Positions 8,016-16,115 of a stretch of 40,250 nt of DNA are shown here, one piece after another. This stretch comes from Burkholderiaceae bacterium. Its GTDB lineage: Bacteria; Pseudomonadota; Gammaproteobacteria; Burkholderiales; Burkholderiaceae_C. Made by a program: the position numbers and the translations under genes. The notes under the pieces were generated by a model. The model had not been told where the DNA came from. It saw nothing but the letters and a program-made list of their open reading frames with translations, and did no database searches. The stretch spans positions 1-40,250 of the forward strand of contig CAJPFZ010000153.1 of NCBI GenBank assembly GCA_905339355.1, in the 5' to 3' direction. Every line of letters starts with the position of its first letter. The stretch's first letter is position 1.

Positions 8016-8762
8016 TCATGGGCCGGGCCTGTCGTCCTCGGGCAGCACGAACAACGCCGTGCGCAGGCCGTCCAGGTCGAGCACACGAACGCCACCGTAT
8101 TCCACCCGGATCAGGCCGCGCTGCTGCAGCAGGTTCAACGCCTCGTTGACACGCTGGCGCGACAGCCCCACCACGTAGCCGAGCTCCTGCTGCGTGATGC
8201 GCAGCAGCTGGCCGACGCCCGGGTACAGCACCGGGTGGAACAGCGCGGCCAGGCCGCGCGCCACGCGCGAATCGGTGTCGTCCAGCCGGTCGATCTCGAC
8301 CGCGGCGATGAATTGGCCCAAGCGCTCGTTGAGTTGCCGCAACACGAAGCGGTTGAAGGCGAGGCTCGTGTCCAGCAGCTCGTGAAAGCTCTCGATCGGC
8401 AGGCCGGCGACCGTGCTGCGCCGCAATGCCTGGATGTTGTAGCGGTACGGCTCGCGCTTGAGCAGCGTGCCTTCGCCGAACCACGCCCCCGGCGGCAAGC
8501 CGGTGAAAGTGATCGGCGTGCCCTGCGCGCTGTCGTTGCTCATCTTCAGCAGCCCGTCGATCACCCCGAACCAGTAGGTCGGCGCCTTGCCGATGCGGCA
8601 CAGCAGGTCGCCGACCTGCGCCGTCACGGCGCGCATCGACGAGGCGGCACGCTCGCACTCGGCCGCGCTCAATGGTGCCAGCCATGGAATGCTGGAGAGC
8701 TCGGCCTCGGTCAGAGGTCGGGCGCGTTGCCACAAGGGCACCGACTGCGACGCTGATGTCAT
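8016..8762 (-). CDS. Crp/Fnr-family transcriptional regulator (paralogue 2)
   Basis: This 248-residue regulator is a paralogue of the one at 4980-5711; shared blocks include WFGVIDGLLKMS, AWFGEGTLLKREPYRY, GLSRQRVNEALNLLQ and a C-terminal VLDLDGLR. The order is beta-roll sensor (about 35-130), dimer helix, winged HTH (about 190-215). The recognition helix again has SRQRVN (201-206), so both proteins probably read similar DNA. There is no FNR-type cysteine set. The ATG at 8762 is preferred. An in-frame GTG at 8807 would start inside operator 2 and lacks a ribosome binding site. Operator 2 lies 36 bases upstream of the ATG and may overlap this gene's own promoter, which would give autoregulation (inference). 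It is divergent from the ligase/ABC operon. Confidence 0.9.
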   Translation of the reverse strand: MTSASQSVPLWQRARPLTEAELSSIPWLAPLSAAECERAASSMRAVTAQVGDLLCRIGKAPTYWFGVIDGLLKMSNDSAQGTPITFTGLPPGAWFGEGTLLKREPYRYNIQALRRSTVAGLPIESFHELLDTSLAFNRFVLRQLNERLGQFIAAVEIDRLDDTDSRVARGLAALFHPVLYPGVGQLLRITQQELGYVVGLSRQRVNEALNLLQQRGLIRVEYGGVRVLDLDGLRTALFVLPEDDRPGP

Positions 8763-8797
8763 GGCGAGGGAAACTCCGCTGGGTGGAGACCCTAGGA

Positions 8798-8815
8798 TTG
8801 TCGTCACAACGACAA
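8798..8815. promoter_or_regulatory. 18-bp palindrome, predicted Crp/Fnr-type operator 2
   Basis: TTGTCGT-CACA-ACGACAA has perfect 7-bp arms. It shares TGTCGT-N4-ACGACA with operator 1 while the spacer and outermost bases differ. It sits between the divergent Crp/Fnr gene (ATG 8762) and the ligase/ABC operon (GTG 8902). The centre would be at about -41.5 from a start near 8848 on the plus strand. A third full copy was not seen on reading the window; half-sites such as the one near 39750 lack the second arm. Confidence 0.65.
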
Positions 8816-8835
8816 CATGGCGTCAAACTCTTGTC

Positions 8836-8841
8836 TAGCAT
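8836..8841 (+). promoter_or_regulatory. Predicted -10 (TAGCAT) of the ligase/ABC operon
   Basis: TAGCAT starts exactly 20 bases after operator 2, as it does downstream of operator 1 on the other strand. The predicted transcript begins near 8848, leaving a leader of about 54 bases before the GTG start. The intervening 20 bases are not similar between the two promoters, so the shared spacing looks constrained. Prediction only. Confidence 0.5.
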
Positions 8842-8901
8842 GAGACCCCAATGAGACAGCGCGCGTGCTCCCCGCACCCGCGGTCTTCGAGGAGACGACC
8901 C

Positions 8902-10836
8902 GTGTCGACAAGCTTCCCACAGCTCATGCTGGAACATGCCCGCCAGCGCCCGCATGCGCCGGCGCTGCGCGAGAAGGAATACGGCATCTGGCAAACCACG
9001 ACCTGGTCGCAGCTGGCCGAGCTCGTCGCCGCGCTGGCGGGGGGATTGGCTCAAGCCGGCCTGCAGCGCGGCCAGCACGTGATCGTGGTGGGAGAGAACC
9101 GGCCGCGGCTGTATGCCTCGATGCTGGCCGCGCAGGTGCTCGGCGCGATTCCGGTGCCGCTGTACCAGGACGCTGCCGCCGCGGAGTTCGTCTTTCCGAT
9201 CAATAACGCCGAAGTGGGCTTCGCGGTCGTCGAAGACCAGGAGCAGGTCGACAAGCTGCTCGAGCTGCGGCCGCAGTGCCCCGAGCTGTCGCGCATCTGG
9301 TACGACGATCCGCGCGGGCTGCGCAATTACGCCGAGCCCGGACTGGAATCGCTGGACAAGCTGATCGAGTCCGGCCGCGCCCACGTCGCCAAGCACCCCG
9401 GTTGGTTCGACGAGCGCATGCAGGCCGTCAGGCCCGACGACGTGGCCGCCCTCTTCTTCACGTCGGGCACGACGGGCAATCCCAAGGGCGTCGTCCACAC
9501 CCACCTGACGCTGATCGACCGCGGGCGCGCCGGCGCAAATTTCGACAAGCTGACCGCCACCGAAGAGGTGCTCGCCTACCTGCCGCCGGCGTGGATCGGA
9601 CAGAACATCTTCTCCTACTCGCAGTGGCTGGTGTGCGGCTACGTCGTCAACTGCCCCGAGTCGGCGAACACCGTGATGATCGACATGAAGGAGATCGGGC
9701 CGACCTATTACTTCGCGCCGCCGCGGGTGTTCGAAGGCCTGCTGACCACGGTGATGATCCGCATGGAGGATGCGGGCGCGATCAAGCGCTGGCTGTTCCA
9801 GCGCTTCATGGAGGTGGCGCGGCGCGTCGGCCCGGCGCGCATGGACGGCAAGCCGCTGTCGCTCGGCGACCGCGTGCTCTACGCGCTCGGAAACCTGGTG
9901 ATCTACGGGCCGCTGCGCAACACGCTGGGCATGAGCCGCGTGCGCGTGGCCTACACGGCGGGCGAGGCGATCGGCCCCGACCTGTTCGTCTTCTACCGCG
10001 CGATCGGCATCAACCTGAAGCAGCTCTACGGTTCGACCGAGACCGCCGTGTTCGTGTGCCTGCAGCCCGACCACGAGGTGAAGGCCGACACGGTGGGCGT
10101 GCCGATCGAGGGCGTGGAGCTGAAGGTGCTCGACAGCGGCGAAATCCTGGTGCGCTCGCCCGGACTGCTCAAGGGCTACTACAAGAACCCCGAGGCCACT
10201 GCCGAAGTGCTGACCGCCGACGGCTGGTACCGAACCGGCGACGCCGGCTTCCTCGATGCGGGCGGCCACCTGAAGATCATTGACCGCGCCAAGGACGTCG
10301 GCCGCCTCGCCAGCGGCGCCATGTTCGCGCCCAAGTACGTCGAGAACAAGCTGAAGTTCTTCCCGTTTATCAAGGAGGCGGTGGCCTTCGGCGACAAGCG
10401 CGACCGCGTGTGTGCCTTCATCAATATCGACTTCGAAGCCGTGGGCAACTGGGCCGAGCGCCGCAACCTGCCCTATGCCGGCTACAACGATCTGGCCGCC
10501 AAGCCGGAGGTGCTGGAGCTGGTGCGCGAATGTGTCGAGAAGGTCAACGCTGACCTGTCGCAGGACGAGCGGCTCGCGGGTGGCCAGATCAGCCGCTTCC
10601 TCGTGCTGCACAAGGAACTCGACGCCGACGACGGCGAACTCACCCGCACGCGCAAGGTGCGCCGCGGCGCGATCGCCGAGAAGTACGGCGTGCTCGTCGA
10701 CGCCCTCTACGCGGGGCGCAGCTCGCAGTTCATCGAGACGCAGGTGAAGTTCGAAGACGGCCGCAGCGGCATGGTGTCGGCCGACCTGAAGATCATCGAC
10801 GCCAAGACTTTCACCCCCGTTCGGAGGGCCGCATGA
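8902..10836 (+). CDS. AMP-forming acyl-CoA synthetase (long-chain/FadD-like) of an ABC-uptake operon
   Basis: This 644-residue enzyme activates a carboxylic acid to its acyl-AMP and then to the CoA thioester. Visible motifs are the P-loop FTSGTTGNPKG at about 186-196, the adenine-binding YGSTET, the hinge region GWYRTGD followed by IDRAKD, and a C-terminal TRTRKVRR segment typical of long-chain acyl-CoA synthetases. The start is GTG at 8902: GAGGAG ends 7 bases before it. An in-frame ATG at 8851 lacks a good site and would add a basic low-quality leader. The stop overlaps the next ATG (ATGA, 10833-10836). As first gene of the Liv-type operon it probably traps the imported acid as a CoA ester. 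The substrate may be a fatty or aromatic acid and cannot be decided from sequence. Confidence 0.9.
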   Translation: MSTSFPQLMLEHARQRPHAPALREKEYGIWQTTTWSQLAELVAALAGGLAQAGLQRGQHVIVVGENRPRLYASMLAAQVLGAIPVPLYQDAAAAEFVFPINNAEVGFAVVEDQEQVDKLLELRPQCPELSRIWYDDPRGLRNYAEPGLESLDKLIESGRAHVAKHPGWFDERMQAVRPDDVAALFFTSGTTGNPKGVVHTHLTLIDRGRAGANFDKLTATEEVLAYLPPAWIGQNIFSYSQWLVCGYVVNCPESANTVMIDMKEIGPTYYFAPPRVFEGLLTTVMIRMEDAGAIKRWLFQRFMEVARRVGPARMDGKPLSLGDRVLYALGNLVIYGPLRNTLGMSRVRVAYTAGEAIGPDLFVFYRAIGINLKQLYGSTETAVFVCLQPDHEVKADTVGVPIEGVELKVLDSGEILVRSPGLLKGYYKNPEATAEVLTADGWYRTGDAGFLDAGGHLKIIDRAKDVGRLASGAMFAPKYVENKLKFFPFIKEAVAFGDKRDRVCAFINIDFEAVGNWAERRNLPYAGYNDLAAKPEVLELVRECVEKVNADLSQDERLAGGQISRFLVLHKELDADDGELTRTRKVRRGAIAEKYGVLVDALYAGRSSQFIETQVKFEDGRSGMVSADLKIIDAKTFTPVRRAA

Positions 10837-11705
10837 GCATTTCAGCCGTGAGCGCATTGAAGACACCGATGGCGGTCGTGCAAGCCTCCAATGACTCGGT
10901 GCTCGAACCCGCGCCGCCCAGCGCGGCGCGACGCATCGGCGAGGTGATCCTCGACGTGCAGAACATCAGCCTGTCCTTCGGCGGCGTGAAGGCGCTGAGC
11001 GACATCAGCTTCGAGGTACGCGAGCACGAGATCCGCGCCATCATCGGACCCAACGGCGCAGGCAAAAGCTCGATGCTCAACTGCATCAACGGCGTCTACA
11101 GCCCGCAGGAAGGTTCCATCACCTTCCGCGGCAAGACCTTCAAGCACATGGACTCGCACGCCGTCGCCAAGATGGGCGTCGCGCGCACCTTCCAGAGCCT
11201 GGCGCTGTTCAAGGGCATGAGCGTGCTGGACAACATCATGACCGGCCGCAACCTGCACATGAAGAGCAACCTGCTGATGCAGGCGCTGCGCCTCGGCCCG
11301 GCCGAGCGCGAGGAGATCAAGAACCGCGAGTTCGTCGAACGCATCATCGACTTCCTCGAGATCCAGCCCTACCGCAAGACGCCGGTGGGCCGCATGCCCT
11401 ACGGCCTGCAAAAGCGCGTCGACCTCGGTCGGGCGCTGGCGATGGAGCCGACGGTGCTCCTGCTCGACGAGCCGATGGCCGGCATGAACGTCGAAGAGAA
11501 GCAGGACATGTGCCGCTTCATCCTCGACGTCAACGACGAGTTCGGCACCACCATCGTGCTGATCGAGCACGACATGGGCGTGGTGATGGACATCTCGGAC
11601 CGCGTGGTCGTGCTCGACTACGGCAAGAAGATCGGCGACGGCACGCCGGAAGAGGTTCGCAGCAATCCCGAGGTCATCAAGGCCTATCTCGGCACCAGCC
11701 ACTGA
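10833..11705 (+). CDS. Branched-chain-type ABC transporter ATP-binding protein (LivG-like)
   Basis: This 290-residue ATPase subunit has Walker A GPNGAGKS at 72-79, a Q-loop in TFQSLALF, signature region MPYGLQKRVDLGRAL, Walker B LLLDEPMAG and the switch His in IEHDMG. The signature is divergent from the usual LSYGQQR. There is an N-terminal extension of about 37 residues before the ABC fold, longer than in classical LivG. The start codon overlaps the ligase stop (ATGA). It pairs with the LivF-like ATPase at 15309 to energise the two permeases. The C-terminal LivG-specific domain (AYLGTSH) is present. The gene name is not assigned because the substrate is probably not an amino acid. Confidence 0.92.
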   Translation: MSISAVSALKTPMAVVQASNDSVLEPAPPSAARRIGEVILDVQNISLSFGGVKALSDISFEVREHEIRAIIGPNGAGKSSMLNCINGVYSPQEGSITFRGKTFKHMDSHAVAKMGVARTFQSLALFKGMSVLDNIMTGRNLHMKSNLLMQALRLGPAEREEIKNREFVERIIDFLEIQPYRKTPVGRMPYGLQKRVDLGRALAMEPTVLLLDEPMAGMNVEEKQDMCRFILDVNDEFGTTIVLIEHDMGVVMDISDRVVVLDYGKKIGDGTPEEVRSNPEVIKAYLGTSH

Positions 11706-11717
11706 GGGGTAAAAGAA

Positions 11718-12647
11718 ATGGGCTTCTTCCTGGAAACCGTGATCGGCGGCCTGATGTCGGGCATGCTGTATTCGCTGATCGCCCTCGGCTTCGTGCTGAT
11801 CTACAAGGCCTCGGGCGTCTTCAACTTCGCGCAGGGCGCGATGGTGCTTTTCGCAGCACTCGCGATGGCGCGCTTTGCCGAATGGCTGCCGCCGCGCATG
11901 GGCATCGACAGCAAGCTGCTCGGCAACCTGATCGCCTTCGTGCTCGCGTTCATCATCATGATCGGGGTCGCCTGGCTGATCGAACGGCTGTGCCTGTCCA
12001 AGCTCGTCAACCAGGAGGGCATCACGCTGCTGATGGCGACGCTCGGAATCGCCTACTTCCTCGACGGCCTCGGCCAGACCATCTTCGGTGCCGACATCTA
12101 CAAGATCGACGTCGGCCTGCCCAAGGATCCGGTGTTCCTGATGGAAAGCACCTTCCCCGGCGGCGTGCTGGTCAGCGAGGAAGACCTCTACGCCGCGCTG
12201 ATCGCCGCCGTGCTGGTGGCGTTCCTGACGCTGTTCTTCCAGAAGACCGGCACCGGACGCGCGCTGCGCGCGGTGGCCGACGACCACCAGGCCGCACAGT
12301 CGATCGGCATCCCGCTGCGTCACATCTGGGTCATCGTCTGGGCCGTCGCCGGGTTCGTGGCGCTGGTCGCCGGGATCATCTGGGGCAGCAAGCTCGGCGT
12401 GCAGTTCTCGCTCTCGCTGGTCGCCCTGAAGGCGTTGCCGGTGGTGATTCTCGGCGGGCTGACGTCGGTACCGGGCGCGATCATCGGCGGGCTGATCATC
12501 GGCGTGGGCGAGAAGCTGTCGGAGGTCTACATCGGCCCGTTCTTCGGCGGCGGCATCGAGATCTGGTTCGCCTATGTGCTGGCCCTGGTGTTCCTGCTCG
12601 TGCGGCCGCAGGGGCTGTTCGGCGAGAAGATCATCGACCGCATCTGA
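11718..12647 (+). CDS. Branched-chain-type ABC transporter permease (LivH-like)
   Basis: This 309-residue inner-membrane permease belongs to the BPD_transp_2 family. Hydrophobic segments run throughout, with the typical opening GLMSGMLYSLIALGFVLIYKASG, then FNFAQGAMV, and the late coupling region TGTGRALRAVADDHQAAQSIGI that contacts the ATPase. The end has LLVRPQGLFGEKI, typical of LivH. A ribosome binding site (GAGGGG) stands before the ATG, 12 bases after the LivG-like gene. It forms the translocation path with the LivM-like protein that follows. Confidence 0.93.
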   Translation: MGFFLETVIGGLMSGMLYSLIALGFVLIYKASGVFNFAQGAMVLFAALAMARFAEWLPPRMGIDSKLLGNLIAFVLAFIIMIGVAWLIERLCLSKLVNQEGITLLMATLGIAYFLDGLGQTIFGADIYKIDVGLPKDPVFLMESTFPGGVLVSEEDLYAALIAAVLVAFLTLFFQKTGTGRALRAVADDHQAAQSIGIPLRHIWVIVWAVAGFVALVAGIIWGSKLGVQFSLSLVALKALPVVILGGLTSVPGAIIGGLIIGVGEKLSEVYIGPFFGGGIEIWFAYVLALVFLLVRPQGLFGEKIIDRI

Positions 12648-12670
12648 ACCAGCCAACGAACGGACACACC

Positions 12671-13747
12671 ATGCTCTACCGCGAGAACGGCCAGTTCAAG
12701 GCAACCTACCGGACGGACCTGCAGATCTTCCCGATCCAGCAGGACCGCGTGATGATCCTGCTGATGCTCGCAGCGGCGTTCTTCGTCGTGCCTTTCGCAG
12801 CCGACGAATATTTCCTGCGCGCGATCCTGATTCCTTTCCTGATCCTGTCGCTGGCCGCCCTCGGCCTGAACGTGCTGGTCGGCTATTGCGGGCAGATCTC
12901 GCTGGGCACGGGCGCATTCATGGCGGTCGGTGCCTACGCGGCGTACAACTTCTTCATCCGGGTCGACGGCATGCCGATGCTCGTGGCGATGGTGCTCGGC
13001 GGCATCTGCGCCACGCTGGTGGGCGTGCTGTTCGGCATCCCAAGCCTGCGCATCAAGGGCTTGTACCTCGCGGTGACGACTTTGGCGGCGCAGTTCTTCG
13101 TCGACTGGTCGTTCCTGCGCATCAAGTGGTTCACCAACGACGCGCCCTCGGGCTCGGTGTCGGTGGGCGACCTCAGCGTGCTGGGAATTCCCATCGTGTC
13201 GCCGGCGCAGAAGTACCTGTTCTGCCTCAGCGTCGTGGTGGTGGTCGCGCTGCTCGTGAAGAACATGGTGCGCGGCGCGATCGGCCGCGAATGGATGGCC
13301 ATGCGCGACATGGACGTGGCCGCCGAGGTCATCGGCATCCGCCCGGTGTACGCCAAGCTCACTGCCTTTGCCGTCAGCTCCTTCATCGTCGGCATTGCCG
13401 GCGCGATGTGGGGCTTCATCTACCTCGGCTCGTGGGAACCGGCGGCGTTTTCGATCGACCGCTCGTTCCAACTGCTGTTCATGGTGATCATCGGCGGCCT
13501 CGGTTCCATCATGGGCAGCTTCTTCGGCGCGGCGTTCATCATCATGCTGCCGATCTTTCTCGACCAGGCCCTGCCCGCGCTCGGCGGCCTGGTGGGCCTG
13601 AACGTCGACACGGCGACCGTCTCGCACGTCGTGTACATGATCTTCGGCGCCCTGATCGTCTTCTTCCTGATCGTCGAGCCGCACGGTTTTGCGCGGCTGT
13701 GGTCGACGGCCAAGGAGAAGCTCAGGCTCTGGCCCTTCCCGCATTGA
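12671..13747 (+). CDS. Branched-chain-type ABC transporter permease (LivM-like)
   Basis: This 358-residue second permease subunit has about ten predicted membrane segments. The LivM pattern is clear: LGLNVLVGYCGQISLGTGAFMAVGAY, IKGLYLAVTTLAAQ, the coupling helix GREWMAMRDMDVAAEVIGI, and LFMVIIGGLGSIMGSFFGAAF. A cytoplasmic N-terminus of about 30 residues precedes the first segment. The ATG at 12671 is 23 bases after the LivH-like stop, with a weak ribosome binding site. Stop at 13745-13747, then 61 bases to the binding protein, with no clear terminator or promoter in between. Confidence 0.93.
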   Translation: MLYRENGQFKATYRTDLQIFPIQQDRVMILLMLAAAFFVVPFAADEYFLRAILIPFLILSLAALGLNVLVGYCGQISLGTGAFMAVGAYAAYNFFIRVDGMPMLVAMVLGGICATLVGVLFGIPSLRIKGLYLAVTTLAAQFFVDWSFLRIKWFTNDAPSGSVSVGDLSVLGIPIVSPAQKYLFCLSVVVVVALLVKNMVRGAIGREWMAMRDMDVAAEVIGIRPVYAKLTAFAVSSFIVGIAGAMWGFIYLGSWEPAAFSIDRSFQLLFMVIIGGLGSIMGSFFGAAFIIMLPIFLDQALPALGGLVGLNVDTATVSHVVYMIFGALIVFFLIVEPHGFARLWSTAKEKLRLWPFPH

Positions 13748-13808
13748 CGTCGAGTTGAACGGCGCAAACCCGCACTGACGAGTGCATTCCACCTCCGGAG
13801 ACAAGCAG

Positions 13809-15143
13809 ATGAAATTCAGATCCGTCTTTATCTCGGCCACGATCGCCGCGGCGACGAGCGCCGTGCTGATCGCGAGCCCGGCGCTCGCCCAGCCGAAGGA
13901 GCAGTTCTTTCCCGGGCTGCCCTACCGCACCGGACCGTATGGCCCGAACGGCACCCCCTGGGCCAACGGCTATGCCGACTACCTCAAGCTGATCAATGCC
14001 AAGGGCGGCATCAACGGGGTGAAGATCCTCTACGAAGAGTGCGAGACGGGCTACGACACCGCGCGCGGGGTCGAGTGCTACGAGCGCCTGAAGGGCAAGC
14101 ACGGCGGCGCCACGCTGTTCCAGCCGCTGTCCACCGGCATCACCTTCGCGCTGACCGACAAGGCGCCCAACGACAAGATCCCGCTGATCACCGCAGGCTA
14201 CGGCCGCAGCGAATCGCAGGACGGCACGGTGTTCGGCTGGAACTTCCCGCTCGCCGGCACCTACTGGGTCGCGGCCGACGTGCTGGTTCAGCACATCGGC
14301 AAGAAGGAAGGCGGGCTCGACAAGCTCAAGGGCAAGAAGATCGCGCTCGTCTATCACGACAGCCCGTATGGCAAGGAGCCGATCGTGCTGTTGCAGGAGC
14401 GCGGCAAGTTCCATGGCTTCGACGTGCAACTGCTGCCGGTGACGCACCCGGGCGTGGAGCAGAAGGCAACGTGGCTGCAGATTCGCCAGTCGCGGCCGGA
14501 CTACGTGTTCCTGTGGGGCTGGGGCGTGATGAACAGCGTGGCCTTGAAGGAGGCGGTCGCCACCGGCTACCCGCGCGAGAAAATGTACGGCGTGTGGTGG
14601 TCGTCGGCCGAACCCGACGTCAAAGACGTCGGCGAGGGTGCGAAGGGCTACAACGGCGTCGCCATGCAGCACGGCGCGCACCCGAACGCCAAGGTCACCA
14701 AGGAGATCCTCGACCTGGTGCACGGCAAGGGCCAGGGCACCGGTCCGAAGGAAGAAGTCGGCTCGGTGCTGTACATGCGCGGCGCGCTCTCCGCGATGCT
14801 CGGCGTCGAGGGCGTCAGGCGGGCGCAGGAGCGCTACGGCAAAGGCAAGTGGATGACCGGCGAGCAGACCCGCTGGGGCCTGGAGAACCTCTCGCTCGAC
14901 CAGAAGAAGCTCGAGACGCTCGGCTTCGGCGAGGTGATGCGGCCGGTGTCGACGAGCTGCAGCGACCACATGGGCCCGGCCTGGGCGCGCATCCACACCT
15001 GGGACGGCGCCAAGTGGAACTTCAGCTCGGACTGGTACCAGGCCGACGAAGCGATCCTCAAGCCGATGGTGAAGTCGGCGGCGGCCAAGTACGCGGCGGA
15101 AAAGAAGATCACGCCGCGCACGCCGGCGCAGTGCCAGTCCTGA
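13809..15143 (+). CDS. ABC transporter periplasmic binding protein (Peripla_BP_6-like) of the operon
   Basis: This 444-residue periplasmic receptor starts with a Sec signal peptide, probably cut after Ala27 (ASPALA-Q). The mature protein has FPGLPYRTGPYGPNGTPWANGYADYL, KGGINGVKI and YGKEPI, characteristic of the receptor class that goes with ligase-containing Liv-type operons. It is longer than LivJ (about 370 residues) and has cysteines near the end (TSCSDH, PAQCQS). The ATG at 13809 has GGAG 7-10 bases upstream; a GTG at 13782 is in frame but would put polar residues before the signal peptide, so it is rejected. The gene lies inside the operon between the LivM- and LivF-like genes. A strong hairpin overlaps its stop codon and may raise its transcript level above the rest. 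Confidence 0.92.
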   Translation: MKFRSVFISATIAAATSAVLIASPALAQPKEQFFPGLPYRTGPYGPNGTPWANGYADYLKLINAKGGINGVKILYEECETGYDTARGVECYERLKGKHGGATLFQPLSTGITFALTDKAPNDKIPLITAGYGRSESQDGTVFGWNFPLAGTYWVAADVLVQHIGKKEGGLDKLKGKKIALVYHDSPYGKEPIVLLQERGKFHGFDVQLLPVTHPGVEQKATWLQIRQSRPDYVFLWGWGVMNSVALKEAVATGYPREKMYGVWWSSAEPDVKDVGEGAKGYNGVAMQHGAHPNAKVTKEILDLVHGKGQGTGPKEEVGSVLYMRGALSAMLGVEGVRRAQERYGKGKWMTGEQTRWGLENLSLDQKKLETLGFGEVMRPVSTSCSDHMGPAWARIHTWDGAKWNFSSDWYQADEAILKPMVKSAAAKYAAEKKITPRTPAQCQS

Positions 15144-15163
15144 GTCGCCTTGGGCGACTCAGG
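15139..15163 (+). terminator. 11-bp perfect hairpin overlapping the binding-protein stop codon
   Basis: CCTGAGTCGCC (15139-15149) pairs perfectly with GGCGACTCAGG (15153-15163) around a TTG loop. The TGA stop (15141-15143) lies inside the stem. No T-run follows, so it more likely protects the 3' end of a processed transcript or attenuates than terminates fully. Such hairpins after receptor genes are known to allow receptor excess over membrane subunits. Confidence 0.55.
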
Positions 15164-15201
15164 GCTGGCACGTCGTGCCATCTGTGTCGCTCCCTCCCCA
15201 A

Positions 15202-15275
15202 CCCCTCCCTCCGAGAGGGAGGGGCCGGCCCCTTGGGGGCCCTCACTCAAGCGCCGCGAGCGGCGCTTGAGTGAG
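15202..15275. repeat. Pair of long perfect inverted repeats between receptor and LivF-like genes
   Basis: The first repeat is CCCCTCCCTC (15202-15211) with GAGGGAGGGG (15215-15224), loop CGA. The second is CTCACTCAAGCGCCGC (15242-15257) with GCGGCGCTTGAGTGAG (15260-15275), a 16-bp perfect stem with a 2-base loop. A shorter GGCCCCTTGGGGGCC-like element lies between them. The block breaks an otherwise tight operon and looks like a REP/MITE-type insertion or a processing signal. No coding potential was seen. Confidence 0.6.
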
Positions 15276-15308
15276 TACAGGAAGTCAATGCGGTGAAGGC
15301 CGGATCAC

Positions 15309-16115
15309 ATGAGCAATATTCTTCTGAACGTCAACGGGATCGAGGTCATCTACAACCACGTCATCCTGGTGCTCAAGGGCGTGTCGCTGCAGGTGCCCGA
15401 AGGCGGCATCGTGGCGCTGCTCGGGGGCAACGGCGCGGGCAAGACGACGACGCTGCGCGCGGTGAGCAACCTGCTTGCGGGTGAACGCGGCGAGGTGACC
15501 AAAGGGTCGATCGAGCTGCGCGGCGAGCGCATCGAGGCGCTGACGACCTCCGACATGGTCAACCGCGGCGTCATCCAGGTGATGGAGGGGCGGCACTGCT
15601 TCGCGCACCTGACGATCGAGGAGAACCTGCTCACCGGCGCCTACACGCGGCGCGACGGCAAGGCGGGCGTCGCGCAGACGCTGGAGAAGGTCTACAACTA
15701 TTTTCCGCGCCTGAAGACGCGGCGCGGTTCGCAGGCGGCCTACACGTCGGGCGGCGAGCAGCAGATGTGCGCCATCGGCCGCGCGCTGATGGCCAACCCG
15801 AAGATGGTGCTGCTCGACGAGCCATCGATGGGCCTCGCGCCGCAGATCGTCGAAGAGGTGTTCGAGATCGTGAAGGACCTGAACGCCAAGGAACGTGTGA
15901 CCTTTCTGCTCGCCGAGCAGAACACCAACATGGCCCTTCGCTACGCCGACTACGGCTACATCCTCGAAAACGGCCGCATCGTGATGGACGGGGCGGCGAG
16001 CGACCTGGCGCAGAACGAGGACGTGAAAGAGTTCTACCTCGGCATGGGCGGCGCCAACCGCAAGAGCTTCAAGGACGTAAAGAGCTACAAGCGGCGCAAG
16101 AGGTGGCTGTCATGA
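15309..16115 (+). CDS. Branched-chain-type ABC transporter ATP-binding protein (LivF-like)
   Basis: This 268-residue ATPase has Walker A GGNGAGKT (39-46), Q-loop context VIQVMEGRHCF, signature YTSGGEQQMCAIGRAL, Walker B MVLLDEPSMGLAPQ and switch region LLAEQNTN. It is about 30 residues longer than LivF: a strongly basic tail (NRKSFKDVKSYKRRKRWLS) follows the normal end at YLGMGG. The ATG has a modest ribosome binding site (GGCCGGAT). Its stop overlaps the start of the next small gene (ATGA, 16112-16115). It completes the ABC transporter after the 165-base hairpin region. Confidence 0.93.
   Translation: MSNILLNVNGIEVIYNHVILVLKGVSLQVPEGGIVALLGGNGAGKTTTLRAVSNLLAGERGEVTKGSIELRGERIEALTTSDMVNRGVIQVMEGRHCFAHLTIEENLLTGAYTRRDGKAGVAQTLEKVYNYFPRLKTRRGSQAAYTSGGEQQMCAIGRALMANPKMVLLDEPSMGLAPQIVEEVFEIVKDLNAKERVTFLLAEQNTNMALRYADYGYILENGRIVMDGAASDLAQNEDVKEFYLGMGGANRKSFKDVKSYKRRKRWLS

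Noticed and set aside
8763-8807. GTG at 8807 as start of the second Crp/Fnr regulator
   Set aside because: It would start inside the palindrome at 8798-8815, lacks a ribosome binding site, and adds 15 residues not matching the paralogue.
7990-10866. Minus-strand open frame of over 950 codons across the acyl-CoA synthetase
   Set aside because: It is antisense to a gene with clear motifs and has the His/Arg/Gln-rich composition typical of antisense frames in high-GC DNA.
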